From contig DATCCY010000103.1 in NCBI GenBank assembly GCA_036510975.1, positions 45,424 to 109,423 of the forward strand: a stretch of DNA of 64,000 nt. The letters run 5' to 3'. Below the pieces are notes generated by a model that was not told where the DNA came from, ran no database searches, and saw nothing but the letters and a program-made list of their open reading frames with translations. The position numbers and the translations under genes were made by a program. Shown here one piece after another: positions 16,906-25,607 of the stretch (position 1 is its first letter; every line of letters begins with the position of its first letter). This stretch comes from Longivirga sp036510975 (lineage in GTDB: Bacteria > Actinomycetota > Actinomycetes > S36-B12 > CAIYMF01).

Positions 16906-16939
16906 GAGTAGCCGCAGGAGTCGATGAGCGGGAGGGACC

Positions 16940-17578
16940 GTGGCGAACCATCGGGTGTCCGGCCACCTCGTGCCCGACGCCGTCTCCGGTCACGTCGCCC
17001 TCGAGCTTGCGAACACCCGTGCCGGCTGGGGCACGGACGCGGAGCGCGAGTACCTCGTGTCGTACGACGCCCTGGCGGTCTGGGCCGGCGACGTCGGCCT
17101 CCTCTCGGCCCACGAGACGCGCGGTGTGCGCGCCCTCGGCACGTCGTCACCGCGGGCGGCCCGTCGCGTGCTCCGAGACGCCCTGGCCTTCCGCGAGTCG
17201 TGGTACGACGTCGCGACGGCGTCGTGGGAGCAGCGCCCGTTCCCCTGCGCCGACCTCGACGCGGTGGCCGCCGAGGCCTCGCGCGCCACAGCGGTGTCCA
17301 GGCTCGTGCCGGACCAGGGCGGTCGTGTGCGTCCCGACGGCGGTGGGCTCCGGGCCGCGGGGGTGCGGCTGCCGCTGAACCGCGCCGTGCTGGCGGCGTA
17401 CGACGCACTGACGAGCGGCGACGTCGCGCACGTCGGGCGCTGCGCTGGGCACGGGTGCGGCTGGCTGTTCTTCGACCCGGGCCACCGGCGGCACTGGTGC
17501 ATCATGGCGATCTGCGGCAACCGGGCGAAGGCCCGTGCCTTCGCCGAGCGTCGTCGGGCCGGGGTCGCGCCCGCCTGA
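16940..17578 (+). CDS. ABATE/CGNR zinc-finger protein, probable transcription regulator
   Basis: 212 aa. The N-terminal ABATE region (to about residue 150) may bind a small ligand. The C-terminal zinc finger has CAGHGCGWLFFDPG then HWCIMAICGNRAKARAF, the family-defining CGNR motif. Such proteins are putative stress-related regulators in actinobacteria. Start GTG 16940 follows GGAGGG at 16931-16936. It is divergent from the double-ATPase/FtsX exporter and may control it through the intergenic inverted repeat; this is inference. Confidence 0.87.
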   Translation: MANHRVSGHLVPDAVSGHVALELANTRAGWGTDAEREYLVSYDALAVWAGDVGLLSAHETRGVRALGTSSPRAARRVLRDALAFRESWYDVATASWEQRPFPCADLDAVAAEASRATAVSRLVPDQGGRVRPDGGGLRAAGVRLPLNRAVLAAYDALTSGDVAHVGRCAGHGCGWLFFDPGHRRHWCIMAICGNRAKARAFAERRRAGVAPA

Positions 17579-17597
17579 GCCGGGCTACCCTGACCCG

Positions 17598-18767
17598 GTG
17601 AGCAACGACGCCGGGTTCGAGACCCTCGCCATCCATGCCGGGCAGGAGCCCGACCCGACCACCGGGGCCGTGGTCCCGCCGATCTACCAGGTGTCGACGT
17701 ACGCCCAGGACGGCGTCGGTGGCCTGCGCAACGGCTACGAGTACTCCCGGTCGGCGAACCCCACGCGCACGGCGCTCCAGGAGTGCCTCGCTGCGCTCGA
17801 GGACCCGGTCGGCGCGGCCGCGGGCACCACGCGCGGGATGGCGTTCGCGTCCGGTCTCGCGGCGGAGGACACGCTCCTGCGCACCGTGCTCGAGCCGGGT
17901 GCTCACGTCGTCATCCCCGACGACGCCTACGGCGGCACGTTCCGCCTCTTCGCGAAGGTGCTCGAGCGCTGGGGCGTCGACCACTCCCCGGCACGCCTCA
18001 CGGACCTCGATGCGGTGGCCGCGGCCGTGCAGCCCGGTCGCACCCGCATCGTCTGGGTGGAGACGCCGACCAACCCGCTGCTGCGCGTGGCCGATATCGC
18101 GGCGATCGCCGAGGTGGCGCACGCCGCCGGGGCGATCCTCGTCGTCGACAACACCTTCGCCTCGCCCTACCTGCAGCAGCCGCTGCTGCTCGGCGCCGAC
18201 GTGGTCGTGCACTCGACGACGAAGTACCTCGGCGGCCACAGCGACGTGGTGGGCGGGGCGCTCGTCGCGTCCGACCCCGAGCTGGCCGAGCGTCTGGCAT
18301 ACCACCAGAACGCGATGGGCGCGGTCGCCGGTCCGTTCGACGCCTGGCTCACGCTGCGCGGCGTGAAGACACTCGCCGTGCGCATGGACCGGCACTGCAG
18401 CAACGCGAAGGCCGTCGTCGACGTGCTCCGGGACCACCCGAAGGTCGTGGAGGTCTTCTACCCCGGTCTCGAGAGCAACGACGGCCACCACGTGGCGGTC
18501 AAGCAGATGCGTGACTTCGGCGGCATGGTGAGCTTCCGCGTCGCCGGTGGCGAGCAGGCCGCGCTCGAGGTCTGCGGCCGCGCGAAGGTCTTCACCCTCG
18601 GCGAGTCGCTCGGCGGCGTCGAGTCGCTCATCGAGCACCCGGGGCGGATGACCCACGCCTCGGTCGCCGGCTCGGCCCTCGAGGTGCCCGCCGACCTCGT
18701 CCGTCTCTCGGTCGGGATCGAGACCGTCGACGACCTCGTCGCCGACGTGGTGCAGGCGCTGGGGTGA
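17598..18767 (+). CDS. metB: Cystathionine gamma-synthase/gamma-lyase (Cys/Met metabolism PLP enzyme)
   Basis: 389 aa. PLP fold-type I enzyme of the trans-sulfuration family. Visible motifs are GYEYSRSANPTR near the N-terminus, PDDAYGGTFRLF, VDNTFASPYLQ and the PLP lysine K209 in HSTTKYLGGHSD. Whether it makes cystathionine or cleaves it cannot be decided by eye; with cbs in the same neighbourhood, gamma-lyase activity (cysteine from methionine) is plausible. TACCCT (17586-17591) ends 6 nt before GTG. The stop overlaps the mutL start (GTGA), so both form an operon. Confidence 0.9.
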   Translation: MSNDAGFETLAIHAGQEPDPTTGAVVPPIYQVSTYAQDGVGGLRNGYEYSRSANPTRTALQECLAALEDPVGAAAGTTRGMAFASGLAAEDTLLRTVLEPGAHVVIPDDAYGGTFRLFAKVLERWGVDHSPARLTDLDAVAAAVQPGRTRIVWVETPTNPLLRVADIAAIAEVAHAAGAILVVDNTFASPYLQQPLLLGADVVVHSTTKYLGGHSDVVGGALVASDPELAERLAYHQNAMGAVAGPFDAWLTLRGVKTLAVRMDRHCSNAKAVVDVLRDHPKVVEVFYPGLESNDGHHVAVKQMRDFGGMVSFRVAGGEQAALEVCGRAKVFTLGESLGGVESLIEHPGRMTHASVAGSALEVPADLVRLSVGIETVDDLVADVVQALG

Positions 18768-20134
18768 CCCCGGAGTACGTCGTCTGCGCCGACACCGGCT
18801 CCACGTTCACGAAGGCCGCCGCGGTGGCCGTGTCGGGTCCCGACGTCGGTCGCCTCCTCGCCACGAGCGCTGTCGCCACCACCGTCGGCCCGGGTCTCGA
18901 CGTCCTCACGGGTCTCGACGAGGCCGTCGCGCAGGTGGTCGCCGAGTCCGGCGGCGAGCCGGGCGATATCCGGGTGTGCTCGTCCGCGGGCGGTGGGCTT
19001 CGCCTCGCCGTCGTCGGCTACGAGCGGGTCGTGACGGCCGAAGCCGGTGCGCGCGTGGGACTCTCGGCCGGCGCAAGGGTCGTGCACGTGTCGAGCGGCC
19101 CGCTGGACCGGGACGGCCTCCAGGCGCTGAAGGGCGCGCGCCCCGACGTCGTGCTGCTGGTCGGCGGCACCGACGGAGGCGACGACGCAGTGCTGCGCCA
19201 CAACGCCGCGCTACTCGCCGCCTCCGGTCCGCGCGTGCCCTACGTCGTGGCCGGAAACGTCGAGGCGTGCGACGACGTCGTCGCGACGTTCGTCGCCCGT
19301 GGCCGCACGGTGGTGGGGTGCGCGAACGTGCTGCCGCGCATCGGTGTGCTCGACCCGCATCCCGCGCGGGCCGCGATCCGGGACGTCTTCGTGCACCACG
19401 TCATCGGCGGCAAGGGTCTGACGAAGGGGCCGCGGTTCGCGCGACTGGTCCGCGGCGCGACGCCGGACCTCGTGCTCGCCGGGATGGAGCTGATCGCCGA
19501 CTCGGGGCTCGGTGACGTCCTGCTGGTCGACGTCGGCGGCGCCACCACCGACGTCTACTCCGCACTGACGCCCGACGCCGAGGAGGCGTCGCTGCACCGC
19601 GAGGTCGTCGAGGTGATGTGGAGAGGGCGAACGGTCGAGGGCGACCTCGGGATGCGTTGGGGCGCAACGGGTGTGGCCGACGCTGCGCTCGCCGAGAAGC
19701 TCCTGGCGCCCGGGGCCGAGCACGACGAGGTCGCCGCGGCCGCCCGCGTGCGGCACGACGACCCGTCCTGGCTCCCGCGCACCACCGCGGACCGTGCGAT
19801 GGACGCGCGCATCGCGCGCCTCGCGCTCACCGTCGCACTGCGCCGCCACGCCCGCCCGGCCGAGACCGTCGACGGCCGCACGCCGGGACGCGACCTGTCC
19901 TCGGTCCGCGTCGTCGTCGCGAGCGGCGGCGTCTTCCGGCACGCCGAGCCGGCCCTGCTGCGCGAGATGCTCGACCCCGTCCGCACCGACCACGCGGGTG
20001 GCTGGAAGGTGCCGCTCACCCCGCGCCTCACCGTCGACCGGCGCTACGTCGTCGCTGCCGCCGGGCTCCTTGCCGAGGACCACGCGGAGGCCGCGACGGC
20101 ACTTCTGCGCGATGCCCTCGTCCCCGTCGTCTGA
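18764..20134 (+). CDS. Glutamate mutase MutL-family protein (ASKHA ATPase-like)
   Basis: 456 aa. The N-terminal VVCADTGSTFTKAA phosphate-1 loop and the central VLLVDVGGATTDVYSA phosphate-2 loop show an ASKHA-type ATPase of the MutL family, thought to be a reactivating chaperone for adenosylcobalamin-dependent mutases. C-terminal VVASGGVFRHA is the adenosine loop. The start overlaps the metB stop by 4 nt. No mutS/mutE glutamate mutase subunits are in the window, so the client is unknown. Not related to DNA-repair MutL. Confidence 0.87.
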   Translation: MTPEYVVCADTGSTFTKAAAVAVSGPDVGRLLATSAVATTVGPGLDVLTGLDEAVAQVVAESGGEPGDIRVCSSAGGGLRLAVVGYERVVTAEAGARVGLSAGARVVHVSSGPLDRDGLQALKGARPDVVLLVGGTDGGDDAVLRHNAALLAASGPRVPYVVAGNVEACDDVVATFVARGRTVVGCANVLPRIGVLDPHPARAAIRDVFVHHVIGGKGLTKGPRFARLVRGATPDLVLAGMELIADSGLGDVLLVDVGGATTDVYSALTPDAEEASLHREVVEVMWRGRTVEGDLGMRWGATGVADAALAEKLLAPGAEHDEVAAAARVRHDDPSWLPRTTADRAMDARIARLALTVALRRHARPAETVDGRTPGRDLSSVRVVVASGGVFRHAEPALLREMLDPVRTDHAGGWKVPLTPRLTVDRRYVVAAAGLLAEDHAEAATALLRDALVPVV

Positions 20135-20170
20135 GGACGTGAGTCGACCGCGGCGACGTCGGGGGCCTCG

Positions 20171-20956
20171 CTAGTGGACCTGTCCGACCCGCATGGCGGT
20201 CAGCCGGGCGTTGACGATCGACGCACCCGCCGCCGTACCCGTGAGGGCGCAGCGCGCGGTGAGGGTCTGCCCCACGCCCGACACGAGGACGCCGTTCATC
20301 GCCAGCCCCGGGTTGGCGCCGGCGGGCGTGGCGTCGATCCCGATGATCTGCACCGGCTGGACGAACGACGTGTAGGTGCTCGCCGTCTGCACCTGGCAGA
20401 CGAGCTGGCCGTCGGTCGTGGCTCCGGAGCCGTAGCCGGTGAAGGACACGAGGTAGGACCCGGCGGGGACGGTGACGGACATGAGGTTGCTCGGGGTGCC
20501 GTTGACCAGGTTGGCCGAGAGGAGCGAGGCCGCGTAGAGGTCGCTGGGTCCGGCGGCTCCGGTGGTTCCGGTCGCACCGGCTGGACCGGTCCCGCCGGTG
20601 GCTCCGACCGGTCCTGCCGGACCGGCCGCGCCCGGCGCACCGGTGACGCCCGGGACACCCGCCGGTCCGGTGGCGCCGCGTGCGCCGGCAGGACCCTGCG
20701 GCCCGGTGGCCCCCGGGAGCCCGCGGGGACCGGCGGCGCCGGCCACGAGGCGGTACTTCGACTCCCCGGCCGCGCACGCGGTCCTCGACCACGCCTGCCG
20801 CATGAGGCCGTTCGTCTGCTTGCACCAGGTCACGCCGGCGACCGAGCGGGCGAGGGTCGGGCCGGCGTCACCACCCCACGCGGACACGGTCACTGCCCCG
20901 AGGAGGAACGTCGCGGCAGCGACGATGCCTAGGGTCCTTGTCGTCGATGCTCGCAC
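20171..20956 (-). CDS. Secreted collagen-like protein
   Basis: 261 aa. An N-terminal signal-like hydrophobic stretch (TLGIVAAATFLLGAVTVSAW) is followed by a short two-cysteine region (WCKQTNG, RTACAAGE), then about 20 collagen-type G-x-y triplets (about residues 74-135, many G-P-A, G-A-T and G-P-Q), and a C-terminal beta-rich domain of about 115 residues. It probably trimerises at the cell surface. The GTG at 20956 has GGGAG 8 nt upstream. Collagen-like proteins serve adhesion in other bacteria; here the role is unknown. Convergent with mutL. Confidence 0.82.
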   Translation of the reverse strand: MRASTTRTLGIVAAATFLLGAVTVSAWGGDAGPTLARSVAGVTWCKQTNGLMRQAWSRTACAAGESKYRLVAGAAGPRGLPGATGPQGPAGARGATGPAGVPGVTGAPGAAGPAGPVGATGGTGPAGATGTTGAAGPSDLYAASLLSANLVNGTPSNLMSVTVPAGSYLVSFTGYGSGATTDGQLVCQVQTASTYTSFVQPVQIIGIDATPAGANPGLAMNGVLVSGVGQTLTARCALTGTAAGASIVNARLTAMRVGQVH

Positions 20957-21137
20957 GGCGGTCACTCCCGGTTGGCCAAGGATCACGTTCTGCTCACCGA
21001 TGGTGGCAGGAACGCGTGCGGAGTCCCGCGTGACACCCTCCGCCGCGACGGTGGACCTTCCCCAGCTCGCGGCGCGACGCCGTCTCGCGTCGCGTGACAG
21101 GGTGGGACCGACGGGCGAGCCGGACGGGAGCAGCGGG

Positions 21138-21977
21138 ATGGCGCAGGACTGGTCGACGGGCGCCGTGGTGCCGACGGCGCGTCCGCGCGGCAAGGGCGCC
21201 ATCGTCACCGGCGCGGTGCTGCTGCTTCTCGGCCTGGTGTGCGCGGTCGTGGGCATCGTCGGCGTCGTGACGACGGCGTCGGGACTGATCTCGGGACTCG
21301 GCACGTCGCACACCACACCGACCCGGTTCACGCAGTCGTTCGAGGCGGGCACGACGTACGCGGTCTACGAGCAGGCGCTGGCCGGCACCGGCGTGCCCGG
21401 CGAGCCGTTCCAGGGACGGGTCGTCCCGGGCGACGTCGTGGTGACCGCGCCCGACGGCTCGACCGTGGTGGTCGACGACGCACCGTCGCTGTCCGAGACC
21501 TTCTCGAGCGGCACGAGGACCTATATGGTCGTGGCGACCTTCGTGCCGCGGTCGACCGGGACCTACACCGTGGACATCACGACGGAGAGCACCGTGGTGC
21601 TGGTGGCCCCGTCGGTGACCGCGCTGGCGAAGGCGCTGCCGTGGGTCGCGTTGATCGTGGTCGCGGCCCTGATCGGGCTCGCGGGCCTCGTGATCCTGAT
21701 CGTCGGCCTCGTGCGCCGCAGCTCGGCGTCGCGTCCCGCCGTGCAGCACGGGTACGCCCTGCCGGGCACTTACGGGCAGCCCACGTACGGGCAGCCGACG
21801 TACGGACAGCCCGCGTACGGGCAGCCGCCGTACGGGGCACCGCCCGGCTTCGGCGCCCCGACGGCGATGCCCTCGGCCGCGGCGTCCCTGCCGCCCGCGG
21901 GGTGGTACCCGGACGTCGAGCGCCCCGGTCGGCTGCGCTACTGGGACGGGGCCGCCTGGACCGAGCACCGCGCCTGA
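21138..21977 (+). CDS. Membrane protein with C-terminal DUF2510 domain
   Basis: 279 aa. First helix at about residues 20-50, an extracytoplasmic beta-rich domain of about 110 residues, a second helix at about 165-190, then a cytoplasmic Tyr-Gly-Gln-Pro repeat tail (about five copies of (T/A/P)YGQP) and a C-terminal DUF2510 motif PAGWYPDVERPGRLRYWDG. DUF2510 is a short tryptophan-rich motif common in actinobacterial membrane proteins, probably for protein binding. The ATG at 21138 follows GGGAGCAGCGGG. Divergent from the collagen-like gene. Confidence 0.8.
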   Translation: MAQDWSTGAVVPTARPRGKGAIVTGAVLLLLGLVCAVVGIVGVVTTASGLISGLGTSHTTPTRFTQSFEAGTTYAVYEQALAGTGVPGEPFQGRVVPGDVVVTAPDGSTVVVDDAPSLSETFSSGTRTYMVVATFVPRSTGTYTVDITTESTVVLVAPSVTALAKALPWVALIVVAALIGLAGLVILIVGLVRRSSASRPAVQHGYALPGTYGQPTYGQPTYGQPAYGQPPYGAPPGFGAPTAMPSAAASLPPAGWYPDVERPGRLRYWDGAAWTEHRA

Positions 21978-22091
21978 CCCGGTCGTCCGGCTGACGGTCG
22001 GGCGGGGGAGCGAGGTGCTGCGCGTCGGAGCCGTCGGACGAGTCCACGCTCGGGGGGCGCGCGCGGGGCGCCGACGTGGTGGGATGCCCGC

Positions 22092-23471
22092 ATGAGCACC
22101 GACCTCACGAGTCCGTTGCAGACCTGGACCGCGACCTCGCTCGCCGACGCCGTGCGATCGGGCCGCGTATCAGCGGTCGACGCCGCGAAGCAGGCGCTGG
22201 CCCGCATCGACGCGCGCGACGGCGACCTCGCCGCGTTCCAGGTCGTACGCCGCGAGGGCGCGCTGCGCGACGCCGCGGCCGTCGACCACGCACGGCGCGA
22301 CAGCCTCTCGCTGGCCGGCGTACCGGTCGCGATCAAGGACAACATCCCGGTCGAGGGCGAGCCCATGCGCGTCGGCTCGGCCGCCACCGAGGGCTACGCG
22401 CAGCTCGCGAACCACGAGGTCGTGCGCCGTCTGCGGGCGGCCGGCGCCGTCGTCGTCGGCATCACCCGGCTGCCCGAGCTCGGGGCGTGGGCGACCACCG
22501 ACTCGGTCTACGGCGTCACGCGCAACCCGTGGGACCTCACGCGCACTCCCGGGGGCAGCTCCGGTGGTTCGGCGGCGGCGGTGGCCGCGGGCATCGTCCC
22601 GGTCGCGCACGGCAACGACGGCATGGGCTCCATCCGGATCCCCGCCTCGTGCACCGGACTCGTCGGGATCAAGCCGGGCAGCGGCGTCGTGCCGTGCGAC
22701 CTCGGCGCCTCGGACTGGTTCGGCCTCGCCGAGCACGGCCCGCTCGCGACCACCGTGGCCGACGCCGCGCTGATGCTGTCGGTCATGGCCGACGACGTGT
22801 CGCTCGCGCACGTCTCCGACGCGGCAGACGGACCCGCGCTGCGCATCGCGGTGTCGACCCGCTCGCCGGCGCAGGGCGTGGTCGTCGACCGCGAGCACGT
22901 GCGTGCGCTGTTCCAGACTGCCGGCGGACTGATGCACGCGGGTCACGACGTCGAGCGTCACGACCCCAGCTACCCGACGTCGCTGGCCCTCGACGCGTTC
23001 GCCCGCTGGTTCGCCGGCGTCGCGTCCGACGCCGAGCACCTCGATCCCGCGCTGCTCGAGCCGGCCACCCGCACCCACGCCGCGATCGGTCGTCGCATCA
23101 TCGACCGCGGGCAGCCCAAGGACGGCGCGCGCGACTCATGGCAGGAGAAGGCAGCGGCGCTGCTGACGACGTACGACGTGCTCATGACGCCGGTGCTGGC
23201 GCGGCCCCCGATCGAGGCGAAGCGCTACGGCGCGTCCGGCTGGGCGTCGACGCTCGCGGCCAACGTCCGCTTCGCGCCGTTCGCCGCACCCTGGAACGTG
23301 GCCGGCTTCCCGGCGATGTCCGTGCCTGCCGGACTGCACCCGGTGACCGGCACGCCGATGTCGGTGCAGCTCGTCGCCCGCCCGGGTCGGGAGTCGATGC
23401 TCCTGTCCCTCGCCGCCACGATCGAGGCGCTGCGCCCCTGGCCCCGCCTCGCCCCCGCCTACACGACCTGA
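22092..23471 (+). CDS. Amidase signature family protein
   Basis: 459 aa. The Ser-cisSer-Lys catalytic triad is visible: Lys in VAIKDNIPVEG, the glycine/serine-rich PGGSSGGSAAAVAAG with the cis-Ser, and nucleophilic Ser in GMGSIRIPASCTGLVG. It hydrolyses a carboxamide; GatA is unlikely because no gatB/gatC lie nearby and the Asn/Gln amidotransferase features are absent. Catalytic residues are intact, substrate unknown. Start ATG 22092; TGGGAT ends 6 nt upstream. Convergent with ung. Confidence 0.88.
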   Translation: MSTDLTSPLQTWTATSLADAVRSGRVSAVDAAKQALARIDARDGDLAAFQVVRREGALRDAAAVDHARRDSLSLAGVPVAIKDNIPVEGEPMRVGSAATEGYAQLANHEVVRRLRAAGAVVVGITRLPELGAWATTDSVYGVTRNPWDLTRTPGGSSGGSAAAVAAGIVPVAHGNDGMGSIRIPASCTGLVGIKPGSGVVPCDLGASDWFGLAEHGPLATTVADAALMLSVMADDVSLAHVSDAADGPALRIAVSTRSPAQGVVVDREHVRALFQTAGGLMHAGHDVERHDPSYPTSLALDAFARWFAGVASDAEHLDPALLEPATRTHAAIGRRIIDRGQPKDGARDSWQEKAAALLTTYDVLMTPVLARPPIEAKRYGASGWASTLAANVRFAPFAAPWNVAGFPAMSVPAGLHPVTGTPMSVQLVARPGRESMLLSLAATIEALRPWPRLAPAYTT

Positions 23472-23505
23472 CGCCCCGTCCGAGCCCCCACCGTCAGCGG
23501 TCGGT

Positions 23506-24183
23506 CTAGGGGAGCGTCCAGTCGATCTGGTCGGCACCGGCGGCGGACAGGAGGGCGTTGACACGGCTGAAGGGCTTCGAGCCGAAGAAGCCGCCGGAGG
23601 CCGAGAGCGGGCTCGGGTGGGCGCTCGCCACGATCGGCGTGGAGCCGAGCATCGGCGCCAGGCTCTGCGCGTCCCGACCCCACAGGATCGCGACGAGGGG
23701 ACGGTCGCGCGCCACGAGCGACCGGATCGCCTGCTCCGTGACGGCCTCCCAGCCCTTGCCGCGGTGTGAACCCGGACGCCCGGGCGACACCGTGAGCACC
23801 CGGTTGAGCAGCAGCACCCCACGGTCGGCCCACGGCGAGAGGTCGCCCGAGGTCGGCACGTCGGCGCCGACGTCGTCGACGAGCTCGCGGAAGATGTTCT
23901 GCAGGCTGCGCGGGATCGGCCGTACGTCGGGAAGCACGGAGAAGGACAGGCCCATGGCGTGGCCGGGCGTGGGGTACGGGTCCTGGCCGGCGATCAGCAC
24001 GCGGACGTCGTCGTACGGGCGTGTCAGCGCCCGCAGGACGTTCTCGCCCGCGGGCAGGTAGCCCCGGCCGGCGGCGACCTCCGCGCGCAGGAAGTCACCC
24101 ATCCGCGCGACGTCGTCGGCGACCGGCTCGAGCGCACGCGCCCACCCGGCGTCGATCAGGTCGGTCAGCGGGCGTCCGGTCAC
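23506..24183 (-). CDS. ung: Uracil-DNA glycosylase, family 1
   Basis: 225 aa. Removes uracil from DNA in base excision repair. The catalytic-water loop is GQDPYPTPGHAMG, the uracil-binding Phe is in LSFSV, and the DNA-intercalating loop is HPSPLSASGGFFG. I choose GTG 24183 because the protein then begins VTGRPLTDLIDAGW, which aligns with the start of mycobacterial Ung (MTARPLSELVERGW) and CAGGAT ends 6 nt upstream; an ATG 42 nt further up is less likely. Confidence 0.94.
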   Translation of the reverse strand: MTGRPLTDLIDAGWARALEPVADDVARMGDFLRAEVAAGRGYLPAGENVLRALTRPYDDVRVLIAGQDPYPTPGHAMGLSFSVLPDVRPIPRSLQNIFRELVDDVGADVPTSGDLSPWADRGVLLLNRVLTVSPGRPGSHRGKGWEAVTEQAIRSLVARDRPLVAILWGRDAQSLAPMLGSTPIVASAHPSPLSASGGFFGSKPFSRVNALLSAAGADQIDWTLP

Positions 24184-24382
24184 GCGCTCATCCTGCCCGA
24201 CCACGGGCCGCTGCATGACGGGCACGACCCCGTGCTGCGCAAGCGTCGCTCACGGTCGGCTCACGTCCTGTCCGGAGCCTGGACTGGGCGCGGCCGGACC
24301 GGGACCCTCGGCTCATGGGAGGCGATCGCCGCCCTGTCGCGCACCGAGGTGGCGCCGACCGTGAGATGTCCCGGAGGTTCCC

Positions 24383-24658
24383 GTGGTTTGGATGCTCGGC
24401 TTCGGCCTCGCGCTCGGCATCGTGACCTACCTCGTGCTCCTCGGCTCCGTCGCGCGGTCCCGTCACTCCGGACGGCTGCCCTGCCAGCGCTTCGAGCAGC
24501 GTGCGGAGCAGCGGTTCCAGCGGAGTTTCGAGCTCATGTCGTCACCGGCCGAATCGAGCCCTGGATCGCCGCGCCCCCCTGCACCGCGAGCCCGTCGCAC
24601 GGACGTCGCGCTCGTTGCCCAGCTGTCCTTGTACAACGTCGACACGGGGGAGCGCTGA
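24383..24658 (+). CDS. Small single-helix membrane protein, unknown
   Basis: 91 aa. One N-terminal hydrophobic helix (about residues 3-23), then a polar, Arg/Ser/Pro-rich tail without recognisable domain. A perfect GGAGG at 24373-24377 with 5-nt spacing precedes the GTG at 24383, which is the main evidence that it is translated. No homology recognised. It sits alone between divergent ung and the methyltransferase 3' end. Confidence 0.5.
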   Translation: MVWMLGFGLALGIVTYLVLLGSVARSRHSGRLPCQRFEQRAEQRFQRSFELMSSPAESSPGSPRPPAPRARRTDVALVAQLSLYNVDTGER

Positions 24659-24725
24659 CCCCGCAGGGCAGGCGACCGCGAGCGGCTCGACCGCCGTCGG
24701 GTCAGCCCTCGTAGCGAGGAACCGA

Positions 24726-25607
24726 TCAGCCCTTCGTGGCCAGGAATGTGAGGTAGACCGGCATCGGCTCGGGGGCGTCGCCCTCGACGCGCCCGCGGCC
24801 CAGCAGCAGCCGGTAGAGACCGTCGTCGCCGCGCTGCAGCACGTCGTCGCCGCGCGGGTTGATCTCGCTCACGACGTGCTCGTCGAGGCGGTCCACCCGC
24901 AGCCCCGCGGCGATCGCGCCGTTGACGATGTCGCCGACCGAGTGCGCGTAGCAGGTCGTCGTCGACACGATCGTCGACTCGGGGTCGGCGTAGTCGCCGG
25001 TTGCCGTCTCGGTGAGGCCGGCGCCACCGCCGTAGGGGAAGTCGACCACGAGGTCAGGCACCCGACCCTCGACCATCTGGTACGCCGGGTGGATCTCCAC
25101 CATGACGAACCGACCGCCGGGGCGCAGCGCGAGCGCCACCTGCCGCATCCAGAGGTCGAGGTCGTCGATCCAGCAGATCGCGCCGACCGTGACGTAGACG
25201 AGGTCGAAGCGCCCGTGCAGCGACTCCGGGAGCGCCCGCGAGTCGGTCTCGACCGTCTCCAGAGGTACGCCGACGGCCTCGGCCAGCTCGCGTGCGCGAC
25301 GCAACGCCGTCGCAGAGAAGTCCGCGCACGTGACCCGCGCCCCCGCCCGCGCCATGACGACGCCGTCGGCGCCGAGATGGCTCTGCAGGTAGAGGACGTC
25401 GAGCCCGCGGACGCCGGCCAGCGGGTCGTCGGCATCGGCCCCCGTGGCCAGCGCGACGGCGCGCTCCTCCGCCCGGGTCATCAGCGAGCCGCCCGCGACG
25501 ACGACGTCGAAACGGTAGTGCGGGTCGGTCTCCTTCGTGCCGTGGGTCGAGGCTGCCTGCTCCCAGTAGTCGAGGTTGCCGGCGTACTCCTCCGAGGTGC
25601 TGCTCAT
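24726..25607 (-). CDS. Class I SAM-dependent methyltransferase
   Basis: 293 aa. Rossmann-type methyltransferase: motif I region LDVLYLQSHLGADGVVMARAG (glycine loop atypical), motif II VTCADFSATAL with the ribose-binding Asp, and motif IV FDLVYVTVGAICWI. The C-terminal half probably binds the substrate. The start overlaps the stop of the MFS gene (ATGA at 25607), so it is translated together with the transporter. A modify-and-export or uptake pair is possible. Substrate not deducible. Confidence 0.83.
   Translation of the reverse strand: MSSTSEEYAGNLDYWEQAASTHGTKETDPHYRFDVVVAGGSLMTRAEERAVALATGADADDPLAGVRGLDVLYLQSHLGADGVVMARAGARVTCADFSATALRRARELAEAVGVPLETVETDSRALPESLHGRFDLVYVTVGAICWIDDLDLWMRQVALALRPGGRFVMVEIHPAYQMVEGRVPDLVVDFPYGGGAGLTETATGDYADPESTIVSTTTCYAHSVGDIVNGAIAAGLRVDRLDEHVVSEINPRGDDVLQRGDDGLYRLLLGRGRVEGDAPEPMPVYLTFLATKG

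Noticed and set aside
22092..23471. GatA subunit of the amidotransferase
   Set aside because: No gatB or gatC nearby and only the general amidase signature is shared.
24184..24225. ATG 14 codons upstream as start of ung
   Set aside because: The GTG at 24183 aligns with mycobacterial Ung N-terminus and has a 6-nt -10 spacing.
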